From Asaia bogorensis (GTDB taxonomy: Bacteria; Pseudomonadota; Alphaproteobacteria; Acetobacterales; Acetobacteraceae), in assembly GCA_945873675.1 (NCBI GenBank), contig CAMCEP010000207.1:1-5283 (forward strand): a DNA stretch of 5,283 bases, read 5' to 3'. A program made the translations under genes and the position numbers. Positions 1-5,283 of the stretch are shown in pieces. How positions within the stretch are numbered: position 1 is the stretch's first letter; every line of letters starts with the position of its first letter. Below the pieces are notes generated by a model. It saw only the letters and a list, made by a program, of their open reading frames with translations, was not told the origin of the DNA and searched no databases.

Positions 1-177
1 GGTACGGATGCCCAGGCGCGGGTCACGGTGCGTCTGGAAGAAGCGGGCAAGCTTGTGGATGGCCAGGGGGCGGATACGGATACGATCGTTGCCTCCGCCC
101 GGGCCTATGTGCATGCGCTGAATAAGCTTTTGGTCAAGCGCGAACGCACGGAACCGCCGGCAGTTCTGCGGGCCTGA
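1..177 (+). CDS. leuA: 2-isopropylmalate synthase, C-terminal end (partial)
   Basis: Frame 1 is open from the left edge to a TGA at 175-177 and gives the last 58 residues of a protein whose start lies outside the window. The stretch around GQGADTDTIVASARAYVHAL (bases 61-120), followed by a basic LNKLLVKRER tail, is characteristic of the C-terminal regulatory (leucine-binding, dimer) domain of LeuA. LeuA condenses acetyl-CoA with 2-oxoisovalerate in the cytoplasm, the first committed step of leucine synthesis, and this domain mediates feedback inhibition by leucine. The catalytic TIM barrel is not visible, so the related citramalate synthase cannot be strictly excluded, but the alphaproteobacterial leuA-mreB neighbourhood supports LeuA. 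The gene is functionally unrelated to the downstream operon and is separated from it by a structured 147-base leader. Confidence 0.87.
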   Translation, partial: GTDAQARVTVRLEEAGKLVDGQGADTDTIVASARAYVHALNKLLVKRERTEPPAVLRA

Positions 178-187
178 AGCGCCGGGG
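177..187 (+). repeat. Direct repeat copy 1 (AAGCGCCGGGG)
   Basis: The 11 bases AAGCGCCGGGG begin at the last base of the leuA stop codon and recur identically at 287-297, 110 bases downstream. The copy shares bases with the 5' arm of the 182-199 hairpin. The sequence is also complementary (one G-U pair) to CCTCGGCGCTT at 276-286, so the two copies compete for the same partner in RNA. GC-rich words recur by chance in this genome, but two exact 11-mers near the two ends of one 147-base leader are notable. Confidence 0.6.
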
Positions 188-199
188 GTCAGCCCCCGG
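182..199 (+). terminator. Possible leuA terminator hairpin (no U-tract)
   Basis: A perfect 7-bp stem, CCGGGGG (182-188) with CCCCCGG (193-199), has a TCAG loop and begins four bases after the leuA stop codon. Position and stability fit a transcription terminator for leuA. However, the stem is followed by GATTACGG rather than a run of T, so it does not meet the usual intrinsic-terminator pattern. It may instead be a 3'-end stabilising structure or a partial attenuator that lets some leuA transcription continue into mreB. The 3' arm can also pair elsewhere: CCGGGA (196-201) matches TCCCGG (216-221). Confidence 0.4.
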
Positions 200-208
200 G
201 ATTACGGC

Positions 209-237
209 TTGAGACTCCCGGCCAGGGGGGGTAAATC
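209..237 (+). promoter_or_regulatory. Weak candidate sigma-70-type promoter for the mre operon
   Basis: TTGAGA (209-214) matches five of six bases of a -35 box and is followed, after exactly 17 bases, by TAAATC (232-237), a poor -10 match (three of six). A start site near 244-246 would give a leader of about 80 bases before the mreB ATG. A six-base inverted repeat (CCAGGG 222-227 with CCCTGG 237-242) overlaps the proposed -10 element and could be an operator or chance. No other pair in the leader is clearly better; CATACT at 298-303 resembles a -10 box but lacks a -35 partner. This is pattern matching only; the operon could equally be read from an upstream promoter. Confidence 0.28.
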
Positions 238-275
238 CCTGGTCCTTCTGGCTTGCCGGAAAGCCATTCCCGCCA

Positions 276-297
276 CCTCGGCGCTTAAGCGCCGGGG
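276..297 (+). repeat. Perfect palindrome and hairpin in the mreB leader, with direct repeat copy 2
   Basis: CGGCGCTTAAGCGCCG at 279-294 is a perfect 16-bp palindrome centred on TTAA. In RNA the pairing extends outward to CCUCGGCGCUU (276-286) with AAGCGCCGGGG (287-297), through one G-U pair, giving a strong stem once the central bases open as a loop. It ends 14 bases before the mreB Shine-Dalgarno and 27 bases before the ATG. It could be a dimeric-protein operator in DNA, an RNA hairpin affecting mreB translation or mRNA stability, or the pairing partner of the identical repeat at 177-187. No T-tract follows, so a simple intrinsic terminator is unlikely. Confidence 0.6.
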
Positions 298-311
298 CAT
301 ACTCTGTTTGC

Positions 312-317
312 AAGGGG
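312..317 (+). promoter_or_regulatory. Ribosome binding site of mreB
   Basis: AAGGGG lies seven bases before the ATG at 325, good Shine-Dalgarno spacing. It selects this start over the in-frame ATG at 361, which would delete the conserved amphipathic N-terminus. Confidence 0.75.
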
Positions 318-324
318 TTTTAGC

Positions 325-1368
325 ATGTTCGGACGCCTATTCGGCTTCCTGTCCGCCGATATGGCCATTGACCTCGGCACCGCGAATACGCTGGTCTATG
401 TGAAGGGCCGGGGCATCGTTTTGAATGAGCCGAGTGTGGTCGCCATTTCCGATGTGCGTGGCCGTAAGCAGGTGCTGGCGGTGGGTGAGGAAGCGAAGCT
501 CATGCTGGGGCGGACGCCGGGGAATATCTCGGCCATTCGGCCCTTGCGTGATGGCGTGATCGCGGATTTCGAAGTGGCGGAAGAAATGATCAAGCACTTC
601 ATCCGCAAGGTGCATAATCGGCGCGGCTTTGCCTCCCCCATGATCATTGTCTGTGTGCCATCGGGGTCCACAGCGGTGGAACGGCGCGCCATTCAGGAAA
701 GCGCGGAAAGTGCCGGCGCGCGCAAGGTGCTGCTGATTGAAGAACCCATGGCGGCGGCGATTGGCGCTGGCCTGCCGGTGACGGAACCGTCGGGTTCGAT
801 GGTGGTGGATATTGGCGGTGGGACCACGGAAGTGGCGGTTATCAGCCTGGGCGGCATTGTCTATGCGCGCAGTGTGCGCGTGGGTGGCGACAAGCTGGAT
901 GAGGCGATCATTTCCTATATCCGCCGGCAGTTCAATTTGCTGATCGGTGAAAGCACCGCGGAACGCATCAAGCTTGAAATCGGCGCTGCCGCCGCACCGG
1001 AAGATGGTGAAGAAGGCCCAACCGCCGAAGTGAAGGGCCGCGATTTGATGAATGGCGTCCCGCGCGAAGTGGTCGTCAGCCAGCGCCAGGTGGCCGAAGC
1101 GCTCGCCGAACCCGTGGGCCAGATTGTGGATGCGGTGAAGACCGCGCTGGAAAACACGCCGCCCGAGCTTGCCGCCGATATCGTGGATAAGGGCATTGTG
1201 CTGACCGGTGGCGGGGCTTTGCTTGGCCGGCTGGATCAGGTGCTGCGCGATGCGACGGGTCTGCCTGTTGTTGCGGCGGAAGATGCGCTTTCCTGTGTGG
1301 CGCTTGGCACCGGGCGCGCGCTTGAGGATATCAAGCGCCTTCGCCATGTGCTGACATCCATGTATTGA
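325..1368 (+). CDS. mreB: Rod shape-determining protein MreB (bacterial actin)
   Basis: MreB is an actin-fold ATPase that forms filaments on the inner face of the cytoplasmic membrane and directs elongation-specific peptidoglycan synthesis. The 347-residue product has the family's usual length and all its signatures: an amphipathic N-terminal membrane-binding segment (MFGRLFGFLS, 1-10), phosphate-1 motif DLGTANT (16-22), VPSGSTAVERRAI (111-123), the IEEPMAAAIGAG connecting segment with the presumed catalytic Glu at 140 (138-149), phosphate-2 motif VVDIGGGTTEV (160-170), and the adenosine motif IVLTGGGALL (291-300). KGRDLMNGVPREVVVS (237-252) and the C-terminal ALGTGRALE block (326-334) are as in alphaproteobacterial homologues. 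The acidic stretch APEDGEEG (224-231) sits where such MreBs vary. It is the first gene of the elongasome operon and has the strongest ribosome binding site, which suits the most abundant component. Confidence 0.98.
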   Translation: MFGRLFGFLSADMAIDLGTANTLVYVKGRGIVLNEPSVVAISDVRGRKQVLAVGEEAKLMLGRTPGNISAIRPLRDGVIADFEVAEEMIKHFIRKVHNRRGFASPMIIVCVPSGSTAVERRAIQESAESAGARKVLLIEEPMAAAIGAGLPVTEPSGSMVVDIGGGTTEVAVISLGGIVYARSVRVGGDKLDEAIISYIRRQFNLLIGESTAERIKLEIGAAAAPEDGEEGPTAEVKGRDLMNGVPREVVVSQRQVAEALAEPVGQIVDAVKTALENTPPELAADIVDKGIVLTGGGALLGRLDQVLRDATGLPVVAAEDALSCVALGTGRALEDIKRLRHVLTSMY

Positions 1369-1370
1369 TA

Positions 1371-1391
1371 AAGGGGGAAAGGGGCAGCCCC
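1371..1391 (+). promoter_or_regulatory. Tandem purine-rich RBS of mreC, second copy in a small hairpin
   Basis: The 25-base mreB-mreC gap contains two G-runs, AAGGGGG (1371-1377) and AAAGGGG (1378-1384). Only the second is at usable distance (nine bases) from the GTG at 1394. Its GGGG can pair with CCCC (1388-1391) across a CAG loop, a 4-bp hairpin that would mask the Shine-Dalgarno. The RBS supports the GTG start; the masking role is inferred. Confidence 0.6.
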
Positions 1392-1393
1392 GC

Positions 1394-2260
1394 GTGATCA
1401 GGCTCAGTATCCCTCTACGGCAGGCATTGGCGCGGCTTTCGCTGCCGATCATGATTGCCGTGGCCTTCGGGGTGATGCTGCTGGGCAAGGCGGATACGCT
1501 GCTGGTGGAGCGGCTACGGAATACGCTTTCTGATGCACTGACCCCGATTTATGCCGCGATTTCCCAGCCGGTGAATGCGGTTGAGCAAGCGATCGAAGAA
1601 ATACAAAGCCTCGCGACACTCCGCAGCGACAATGCCAGGCTGCGTGAGGAAAATGAGCGTCTGCGCCGCTGGCATGCGGCGGCCTTGGGGCTTGAGGCGG
1701 AGAATACGCTGCTCCGCCGCCAGCTTGGCTTCATGCCCGAAGGTGCGCCGAATTTTCACGCCGCGCGCGTGGTGGCGGATGGGGGTGGCACCTATGCCCG
1801 CGCTGTGCTGCTGGCGATCCCGCCGCAACATGCCATTCGCAAAGGGCAGGTTGCTTTGGATGAGCGTGGCTTTGTGGGCCGCGTGACGGAAGTGGGCTCT
1901 CGTTCTGCCCGGGTGCTGCTGGCGACTGACATGAACAGCCGCGTGCCAGTCACGCTTGAAGGAAGCCGCGCGCGCGCGGTGATGGCCGGCACAAATGGCG
2001 CGCGGCCGCGCTTGGCGCATTGGCCGGAAGGTGTCATTCCGCAGGAAGGCGAACGCGTGGTGACCAGCGCGCAAGCAAATGCCTTCCCGGCCGGCCTGCC
2101 TGTGGGGGTGGTGCGGCGCAACGCGCAAGGGTCTTTGGAAGTGGAGCTTTTCGCGCGGCTCGATCATCTGGAAATGGTGCGGCTATTCGATTTCGGTCTT
2201 TCGGGCATTCTGCCGCCGGAAGCGGTGGCGCGTCCGGAACCCCGCCCGTCTCGGCGCTGA
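1394..2260 (+). CDS. mreC: Rod shape-determining protein MreC
   Basis: MreC is a bitopic inner-membrane protein whose periplasmic part forms filaments or dimers, binds and activates PBP2, and links MreB to the RodA-PBP2 synthase. The 288-residue product shows a short basic N-terminus, one membrane segment at about 16-32, a long coiled coil at about 64-112 rich in Leu, Glu and Arg, then the two-barrel beta domain. Family hallmarks there are the block from GFVGRVTEVGSRSARVLL to the DMNSRVPV segment (159-186) and FPAGLPVGVV (231-240). The protein ends soon after the beta domain with a Pro/Arg-rich tail, so it lacks the longer C-terminal extension of E. coli MreC. GTG at 1394 is chosen because of the Shine-Dalgarno and because the next in-frame ATG (1451) would cut into the membrane helix. 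It follows mreB by 25 bases and precedes mreD by 9. Confidence 0.95.
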   Translation: MIRLSIPLRQALARLSLPIMIAVAFGVMLLGKADTLLVERLRNTLSDALTPIYAAISQPVNAVEQAIEEIQSLATLRSDNARLREENERLRRWHAAALGLEAENTLLRRQLGFMPEGAPNFHAARVVADGGGTYARAVLLAIPPQHAIRKGQVALDERGFVGRVTEVGSRSARVLLATDMNSRVPVTLEGSRARAVMAGTNGARPRLAHWPEGVIPQEGERVVTSAQANAFPAGLPVGVVRRNAQGSLEVELFARLDHLEMVRLFDFGLSGILPPEAVARPEPRPSRR

Positions 2261-2269
2261 AGCAGCGCC
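2253..2269 (+). promoter_or_regulatory. Hairpin spanning the mreC stop and abutting the mreD start codon
   Basis: GGCGCTG (2253-2259) and CAGCGCC (2263-2269) form a perfect 7-bp stem with an AAG loop. The mreC TGA (2258-2260) is inside it, and the mreD ATG starts at the very next base, 2270. No good Shine-Dalgarno is visible before mreD, so this structure occupies the place where one would be. A ribosome finishing mreC would melt the stem, which suggests mreD translation depends on mreC translation by termination-reinitiation. The pairing is seen directly; the coupling is inferred. Confidence 0.55.
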
Positions 2270-2833
2270 ATGAGCTTATCGCCCCAACTCCGCGCGCCGC
2301 CGCCCGGGCGCCCGGAACCGCCGCAGGATTTGGCGCGGCGGATTGAAGCGCTGCTGCGCCTGGCCTTTCCGTTGCTGTCCACCGCGGTGGTGCTGATCCT
2401 ATCGGCAACGCCCACCGGCCTGCCGGCGCTGGCCTTCGCACTGGCCATGCCCTCTGTCGCCTTCTGGACCGTATTTCGCCCCGCCGGCATGGCGCCACCC
2501 GTGGTGTTCATCCTGGGGCTATTGCTTGATTTGCTGACCTTGGCGCCGCTTGGCGTGCATATCATTGCCCTACTTGCGCTGCATGGCGCTGCGATGCGGC
2601 TCCGCTTCTGGTTGGCGCGGCAAGGCTTCTTCATTGTGTGGCTTTGCTTTTGCCTGGGCGCCTTGGGCGCGACGCTGCTCGCCTGGGGGTTCACCGCGCT
2701 GCTGTTGCTGACCCTGCCGCCCTGGCCGCCGATATTGCACACGCTGTTGCTGACGGCAGGGCTCTATCCGCCCCTCGCCATCCTTCTGTCGCGCGCGCAT
2801 GAAGTGATGCGTCGGGCGGAGAATCTGCCATGA
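2270..2833 (+). CDS. mreD: Rod shape-determining protein MreD
   Basis: MreD is a small polytopic inner-membrane protein of the elongasome that works with MreC to control PBP2-RodA activity; its biochemical role is poorly known. The 187-residue product has a Pro-rich, charged cytoplasmic N-terminus (1-27), then about five to six hydrophobic segments at roughly 31-47, 51-68, 76-92, 96-109, 119-147 and 155-174, and a basic end. The family is weakly conserved in sequence, so the call rests on length, topology, the RPAGMAPPVVFILGLLLDLL stretch (70-89, a typical MreD F-x-x-G-L-x-x-D-x-x pattern) and its place between mreC and mrdA. ATG 2270 is the only sensible start, since the next in-frame ATG would remove two membrane segments, yet it has no clear Shine-Dalgarno. 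Its last four bases (ATGA) overlap the mrdA start. Confidence 0.9.
   Translation: MSLSPQLRAPPPGRPEPPQDLARRIEALLRLAFPLLSTAVVLILSATPTGLPALAFALAMPSVAFWTVFRPAGMAPPVVFILGLLLDLLTLAPLGVHIIALLALHGAAMRLRFWLARQGFFIVWLCFCLGALGATLLAWGFTALLLLTLPPWPPILHTLLLTAGLYPPLAILLSRAHEVMRRAENLP
2818..2822 (+). promoter_or_regulatory. Ribosome binding site of mrdA inside mreD
   Basis: GGAGA lies inside the last codons of mreD, seven bases before the ATG at 2830, and supports that start within the ATGA overlap. Confidence 0.65.
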
Positions 2834-4737
2834 AGCTCTGGCCCGCGCGCCGCGCATCCGGCTTTGGCGCCAATACGAACATCAAGCGCGAAGAAGAACG
2901 CCGACGCAGCATTTTCACGCGCCGCGCCGCCTTGCTTGGCGTTGTACAGTTGGGGGCACTCGGCTTTCTTGGGCATCGGCTCTATCGGTTGCAGATTGAA
3001 GAAGGCCGACGCTACGCGACCTTGGCGGAAGAAAACCGAGTCAGCGCCAGGCTTTTCGCCCCGCCGCGTGGGCGTATTTTGGATCGGCGCGGGGAAGTCG
3101 TAGCGGGCAATCGGCTGAATTGGCGCGCCCTGCTGGTCGCGGAACAGACCGCCGATGTCACCGCCACGATCGAAACCTTCTCCCGCATCGTGCCCTTGCA
3201 GGATCATGAAAAGGCGCGGATTGAACGCGATATTCGCCGCAATCGCCGCTTCGTGCCCGTGATCCTGCGCGAATTCCTGAGCTGGGAAGAAATGGCGGCG
3301 ATTGAGGTGAATGCGCCAGACCTGCCGGGCGTTTCGGTGGATATGGGCACCACGCGCATTTACCCCGAAACTGAGCATCTGGCGCATGTGCTTGGCTATG
3401 TCGGCACGCCCACCGAACAGGAAGCGGGCGATGAGGGCATCGTCAATCTGCCCGGCATGCGCGTAGGCCGCGCGGGGTTGGAGCGTTTTCATGATCGCGT
3501 GCTGCGTGGCCGCGCCGGTGCCGTTCAGGTGGAAGTCAATGCCGTTGGTCGCGTGATCCGCGAATTGGACAGGCGCGAGGGCATCCCCGGCCAGGATGTG
3601 CAAATCTCTGTTGATACTGCGCTGCAAAAGGCCATTCGCAACAAGATTGATGAAGGCACCACCGCAGTGCTGTTGGATGCGCGCAATGGCGAAGTGCTGG
3701 CCATGGCGACCAAGCCTTCCTTTGACCCCAATATCTTCAATTCCGGCGTTAGCGCGGCGCAATGGCGGCAATGGACTGCATCGCGTTCAACGCCGCTAAT
3801 CAACAAGGCAACCAATGGGCTTTATGCGCCAGGGTCCACCTTCAAGATGGTGGTCGCCTTGGCGGCGCTGGAAGCCAAGGTTTGCCGGCCCGGCGATGCC
3901 GTCTATTGCCCTGGTCATTTCGATTTCGGCGATAACCGCTTCCATTGCCACAAGCAAAGCGGCCATGGGGGCATGAATATGCGCACCGCCATTGCGCAAA
4001 GCTGCGATGTCTATTTCTACGAAATGGCGCGCCGCACCGGCATGGACAAAATCGCCGCCATGTCCAATCGCTTCGGGCTTGGCGTTGATCTGGACATTGA
4101 ATTGCCCGGCACCCGGCGCGGCCTGGTGCCAACCCGTGGCTGGCGGCAAGCGCAGGGACATCCCTGGAATATCGGCGATACCATCGTGCATGGCATCGGC
4201 CAGGGCTTTTATCAGCTGACCCCGCTATCACTCGCCGTCATGACCGCGCGGCTCGCCACCGGGCGCGCCGTGCAGCCGCATCTGACACGCGCCATTGCCG
4301 GCCAGGCGGTGCGTGGCGGCAAGCCAGAGGATTGGCCATCGCTCGGCATCCCCGATGCTGATTTGCGCGTGGTGCGTGAATCCATGTGGGCGGTGGTGAA
4401 TGGCGGCGGCACGGCGGGGGCGGCGCGGCTGCCCGGCCAATACGGTGTCATGGCCGGCAAGACCGGCACCACGCAGGTCAGGCGCGTCTCCCGCGAACAG
4501 CGCGAAAGGGGCTTCAATGTTGCGACCCTGCCGCGTGAATGGCGCCCACATGCGCTGTTTGTCGCTTACGCACCCTATGACAATCCGGTCTTCGCGCTTT
4601 CGGTGATTGTGGAACATGGCACCAGCGGTTCGGGCGCCGCGGCGCCACTCGCGCGCGATATTCTGGTGGAAGCCTTCCAGCGCCTGCCCATCACGCCCAC
4701 GCCCCGCGACCCGCGCGTGGCGGAGCTTGGCCGATGA
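2830..4737 (+). CDS. mrdA: Penicillin-binding protein 2 (elongation-specific transpeptidase)
   Basis: PBP2 is the class B DD-transpeptidase that cross-links the glycan strands made by RodA during side-wall growth; it is a beta-lactam target (mecillinam in E. coli). The 635-residue product has a basic cytoplasmic tail (1-31), one membrane anchor (about 33-49), a periplasmic pedestal domain with APPRGRILDRRGEVVAGNR (77-95) and RVGRAGLERFHD (211-222), and the transpeptidase domain from about 255 to 615. The catalytic motifs are intact: SxxK as STFK (Ser336, Lys339), the SxD form SCD (Ser391-Asp393) and KTG (544-546, in AGKTGTTQV). Between the first two motifs lie Cys360, Cys373, His379 and Cys392, matching the positions of the zinc ligands described in Acinetobacter PBP2. 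The SCD motif, the YFYE after it and the operon separate it from the division enzyme FtsI. It overlaps mreD and rodA by four bases each, implying coupled, near-stoichiometric synthesis. Confidence 0.97.
   Translation: MKLWPARRASGFGANTNIKREEERRRSIFTRRAALLGVVQLGALGFLGHRLYRLQIEEGRRYATLAEENRVSARLFAPPRGRILDRRGEVVAGNRLNWRALLVAEQTADVTATIETFSRIVPLQDHEKARIERDIRRNRRFVPVILREFLSWEEMAAIEVNAPDLPGVSVDMGTTRIYPETEHLAHVLGYVGTPTEQEAGDEGIVNLPGMRVGRAGLERFHDRVLRGRAGAVQVEVNAVGRVIRELDRREGIPGQDVQISVDTALQKAIRNKIDEGTTAVLLDARNGEVLAMATKPSFDPNIFNSGVSAAQWRQWTASRSTPLINKATNGLYAPGSTFKMVVALAALEAKVCRPGDAVYCPGHFDFGDNRFHCHKQSGHGGMNMRTAIAQSCDVYFYEMARRTGMDKIAAMSNRFGLGVDLDIELPGTRRGLVPTRGWRQAQGHPWNIGDTIVHGIGQGFYQLTPLSLAVMTARLATGRAVQPHLTRAIAGQAVRGGKPEDWPSLGIPDADLRVVRESMWAVVNGGGTAGAARLPGQYGVMAGKTGTTQVRRVSREQRERGFNVATLPREWRPHALFVAYAPYDNPVFALSVIVEHGTSGSGAAAPLARDILVEAFQRLPITPTPRDPRVAELGR
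4722..4725 (+). promoter_or_regulatory. Ribosome binding site of mrdB inside mrdA
   Basis: GGAG lies eight bases before the ATG at 4734, within the last codons of mrdA, and supports the overlapping start. Confidence 0.6.
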
Positions 4738-5283
4738 TTTTTGAACGTCGGCTGCTCACGGAAAGTCGCGGTGCTGGTCTGGTTTCCAAGCTCTGGCGCG
4801 TGCCTTGGCTTTTTGTGCTGCTGCTGGGCGGCATCGCCGCCATTGGCTATGTCGCGCTTTGGACAGCAGGCAGCGGCAATGCGGATGCCTATGCGCAAAA
4901 GCACGCGCTGCGTTTCGGGTTCTGTCTGGTGATCATGCTGAGCATCGCCTTCATTGATATCAGGATCATCCTGCGCTTCGCCTGGGTGGGTTATGCCTTG
5001 GCGCTCGGCTTGCTGGTGCTGGTGCTGTTTCATGGCAATGTCGGCAAGGGCGCGCAGCGTTGGATTGATCTCGGGCCGGTGCAATTGCAGCCATCGGAAC
5101 TCATGAAAATCATGCTGGCGCTTGGCTTGGCGGCCTGGTTTCATCGCGCTTCCTGGGAACGCATGGGCAATCCGCTATTCCTGATCCCACCGGCCTTGAT
5201 GGTGCTGGTGCCGGTCGGTTTAATCCTGAAGCAACCCAATCTGGGCACTGCGCTGATTACCGCCATGGTCGGCACTGCCGTGT
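4734..5283 (+). CDS. mrdB: Peptidoglycan glycosyltransferase RodA (SEDS family), N-terminal part
   Basis: RodA polymerises lipid II into glycan strands at the outer face of the cytoplasmic membrane and acts as a complex with PBP2. ATG 4734 overlaps the mrdA stop (ATGA), and the frame stays open to the window edge, giving 183 residues of a protein usually about 370-400 long. Visible are a cytoplasmic N-terminus (1-22), membrane segments at about 23-44, 60-75, 80-99, 122-137 and 148-166, and the start of another. The SEDS signature GKGAQRWIDLGPVQLQPSE (104-122) is intact, including Arg109-Trp110 and the QPSE that follows. The later motif reads KQPNLGTALI (166-175), with Asn169 where many RodA proteins have Asp. 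The catalytic extracellular loop with its essential Asp lies beyond the edge. Adjacency to mrdA favours RodA over FtsW. Confidence 0.95.
   Translation, partial: MIFERRLLTESRGAGLVSKLWRVPWLFVLLLGGIAAIGYVALWTAGSGNADAYAQKHALRFGFCLVIMLSIAFIDIRIILRFAWVGYALALGLLVLVLFHGNVGKGAQRWIDLGPVQLQPSELMKIMLALGLAAWFHRASWERMGNPLFLIPPALMVLVPVGLILKQPNLGTALITAMVGTAV

Noticed and set aside
250..265. Small hairpin GGCTT-GCCGGA-AAGCC in the leader.
   Set aside because: Five base pairs with a six-base loop is easily met by chance in a GC-rich 147-base region, and nothing else marks it.
209..403. A 64-codon open frame on the plus strand in the leuA-mreB leader, a possible leader peptide.
   Set aside because: It runs 79 bases into mreB in another frame, has no Shine-Dalgarno, and shows no run of Leu or other regulatory codons that would suggest an attenuation peptide.
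337..1488. A 383-codon open frame on the minus strand across mreB and the start of mreC.
   Set aside because: It is the complement of a clearly recognisable mreB. Its product is rich in His, Arg and Ala with no domain pattern, as expected for an antisense shadow in a high-GC gene with strong codon-position bias.
1966..1979. CCGCGCGCGCGCGG, a 14-bp alternating CG palindrome in mreC that could favour Z-DNA.
   Set aside because: It encodes Ser-Arg-Ala-Arg-Ala in frame within the conserved beta domain; alternating CG runs arise readily from Arg and Ala codons in a high-GC genome.
2764..3771. A 335-codon open frame on the minus strand under mrdA.
   Set aside because: It is antisense to the intact PBP2 gene, has no recognisable motif or ribosome binding site, and has shadow-type composition.
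1..5283. Signs of a mobile element, CRISPR array, tRNA/rRNA gene, toxin-antitoxin pair or defence system.
   Set aside because: None was found. Apart from the 147-base leader and two short gaps, the window is fully occupied by housekeeping genes with uniform codon style.

Overview
This window is a contiguous stretch of high-GC chromosome that looks alphaproteobacterial, most likely Rhodospirillales and perhaps the Acetobacteraceae. That placement rests on the protein sequences (MreB in particular is of the alphaproteobacterial kind) and on leuA lying directly upstream of mreB, an arrangement I associate with that order. It is an inference from memory, not from a search.

Layout, all on the + strand: (1) bases 1-177 are the 3' end of leuA (2-isopropylmalate synthase, leucine biosynthesis). 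(2) Bases 178-324 are a 147-base intergenic leader with several GC-rich inverted repeats, a weak promoter-like pair and a clear ribosome binding site. (3) The rest is the elongasome (rod-shape) operon: mreB (325-1368), mreC (1394-2260, GTG start), mreD (2270-2833), mrdA/PBP2 (2830-4737) and the first 183 codons of mrdB/rodA (4734-5283), which runs off the right edge. The genes are very tightly packed: 25 bases between mreB and mreC, 9 between mreC and mreD, then two ATGA overlaps of 4 bases. A single polycistronic transcript with translational coupling is therefore likely.

Together the five proteins make the machine for lateral cell-wall growth. MreB filaments under the inner membrane link through MreC and MreD to the synthase pair RodA (a SEDS glycosyltransferase that polymerises lipid II) and PBP2 (a transpeptidase that cross-links the new strands). 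All recognisable active-site motifs of MreB and PBP2 are intact, and no gene shows a frameshift or truncation other than at the window edges.

I do not see a new biological system here; this is a conserved housekeeping locus. The points most worth a second look are regulatory or fine-structural: the leuA-mreB leader, where one 11-base arm can pair with either of two identical 11-base partners; a perfect hairpin spanning the mreC stop and ending at the base before the mreD start codon; a small hairpin holding the mreC Shine-Dalgarno; a probable Cys/Cys/His/Cys zinc site in PBP2; and an Asn in the usual QPDLGT motif of RodA.
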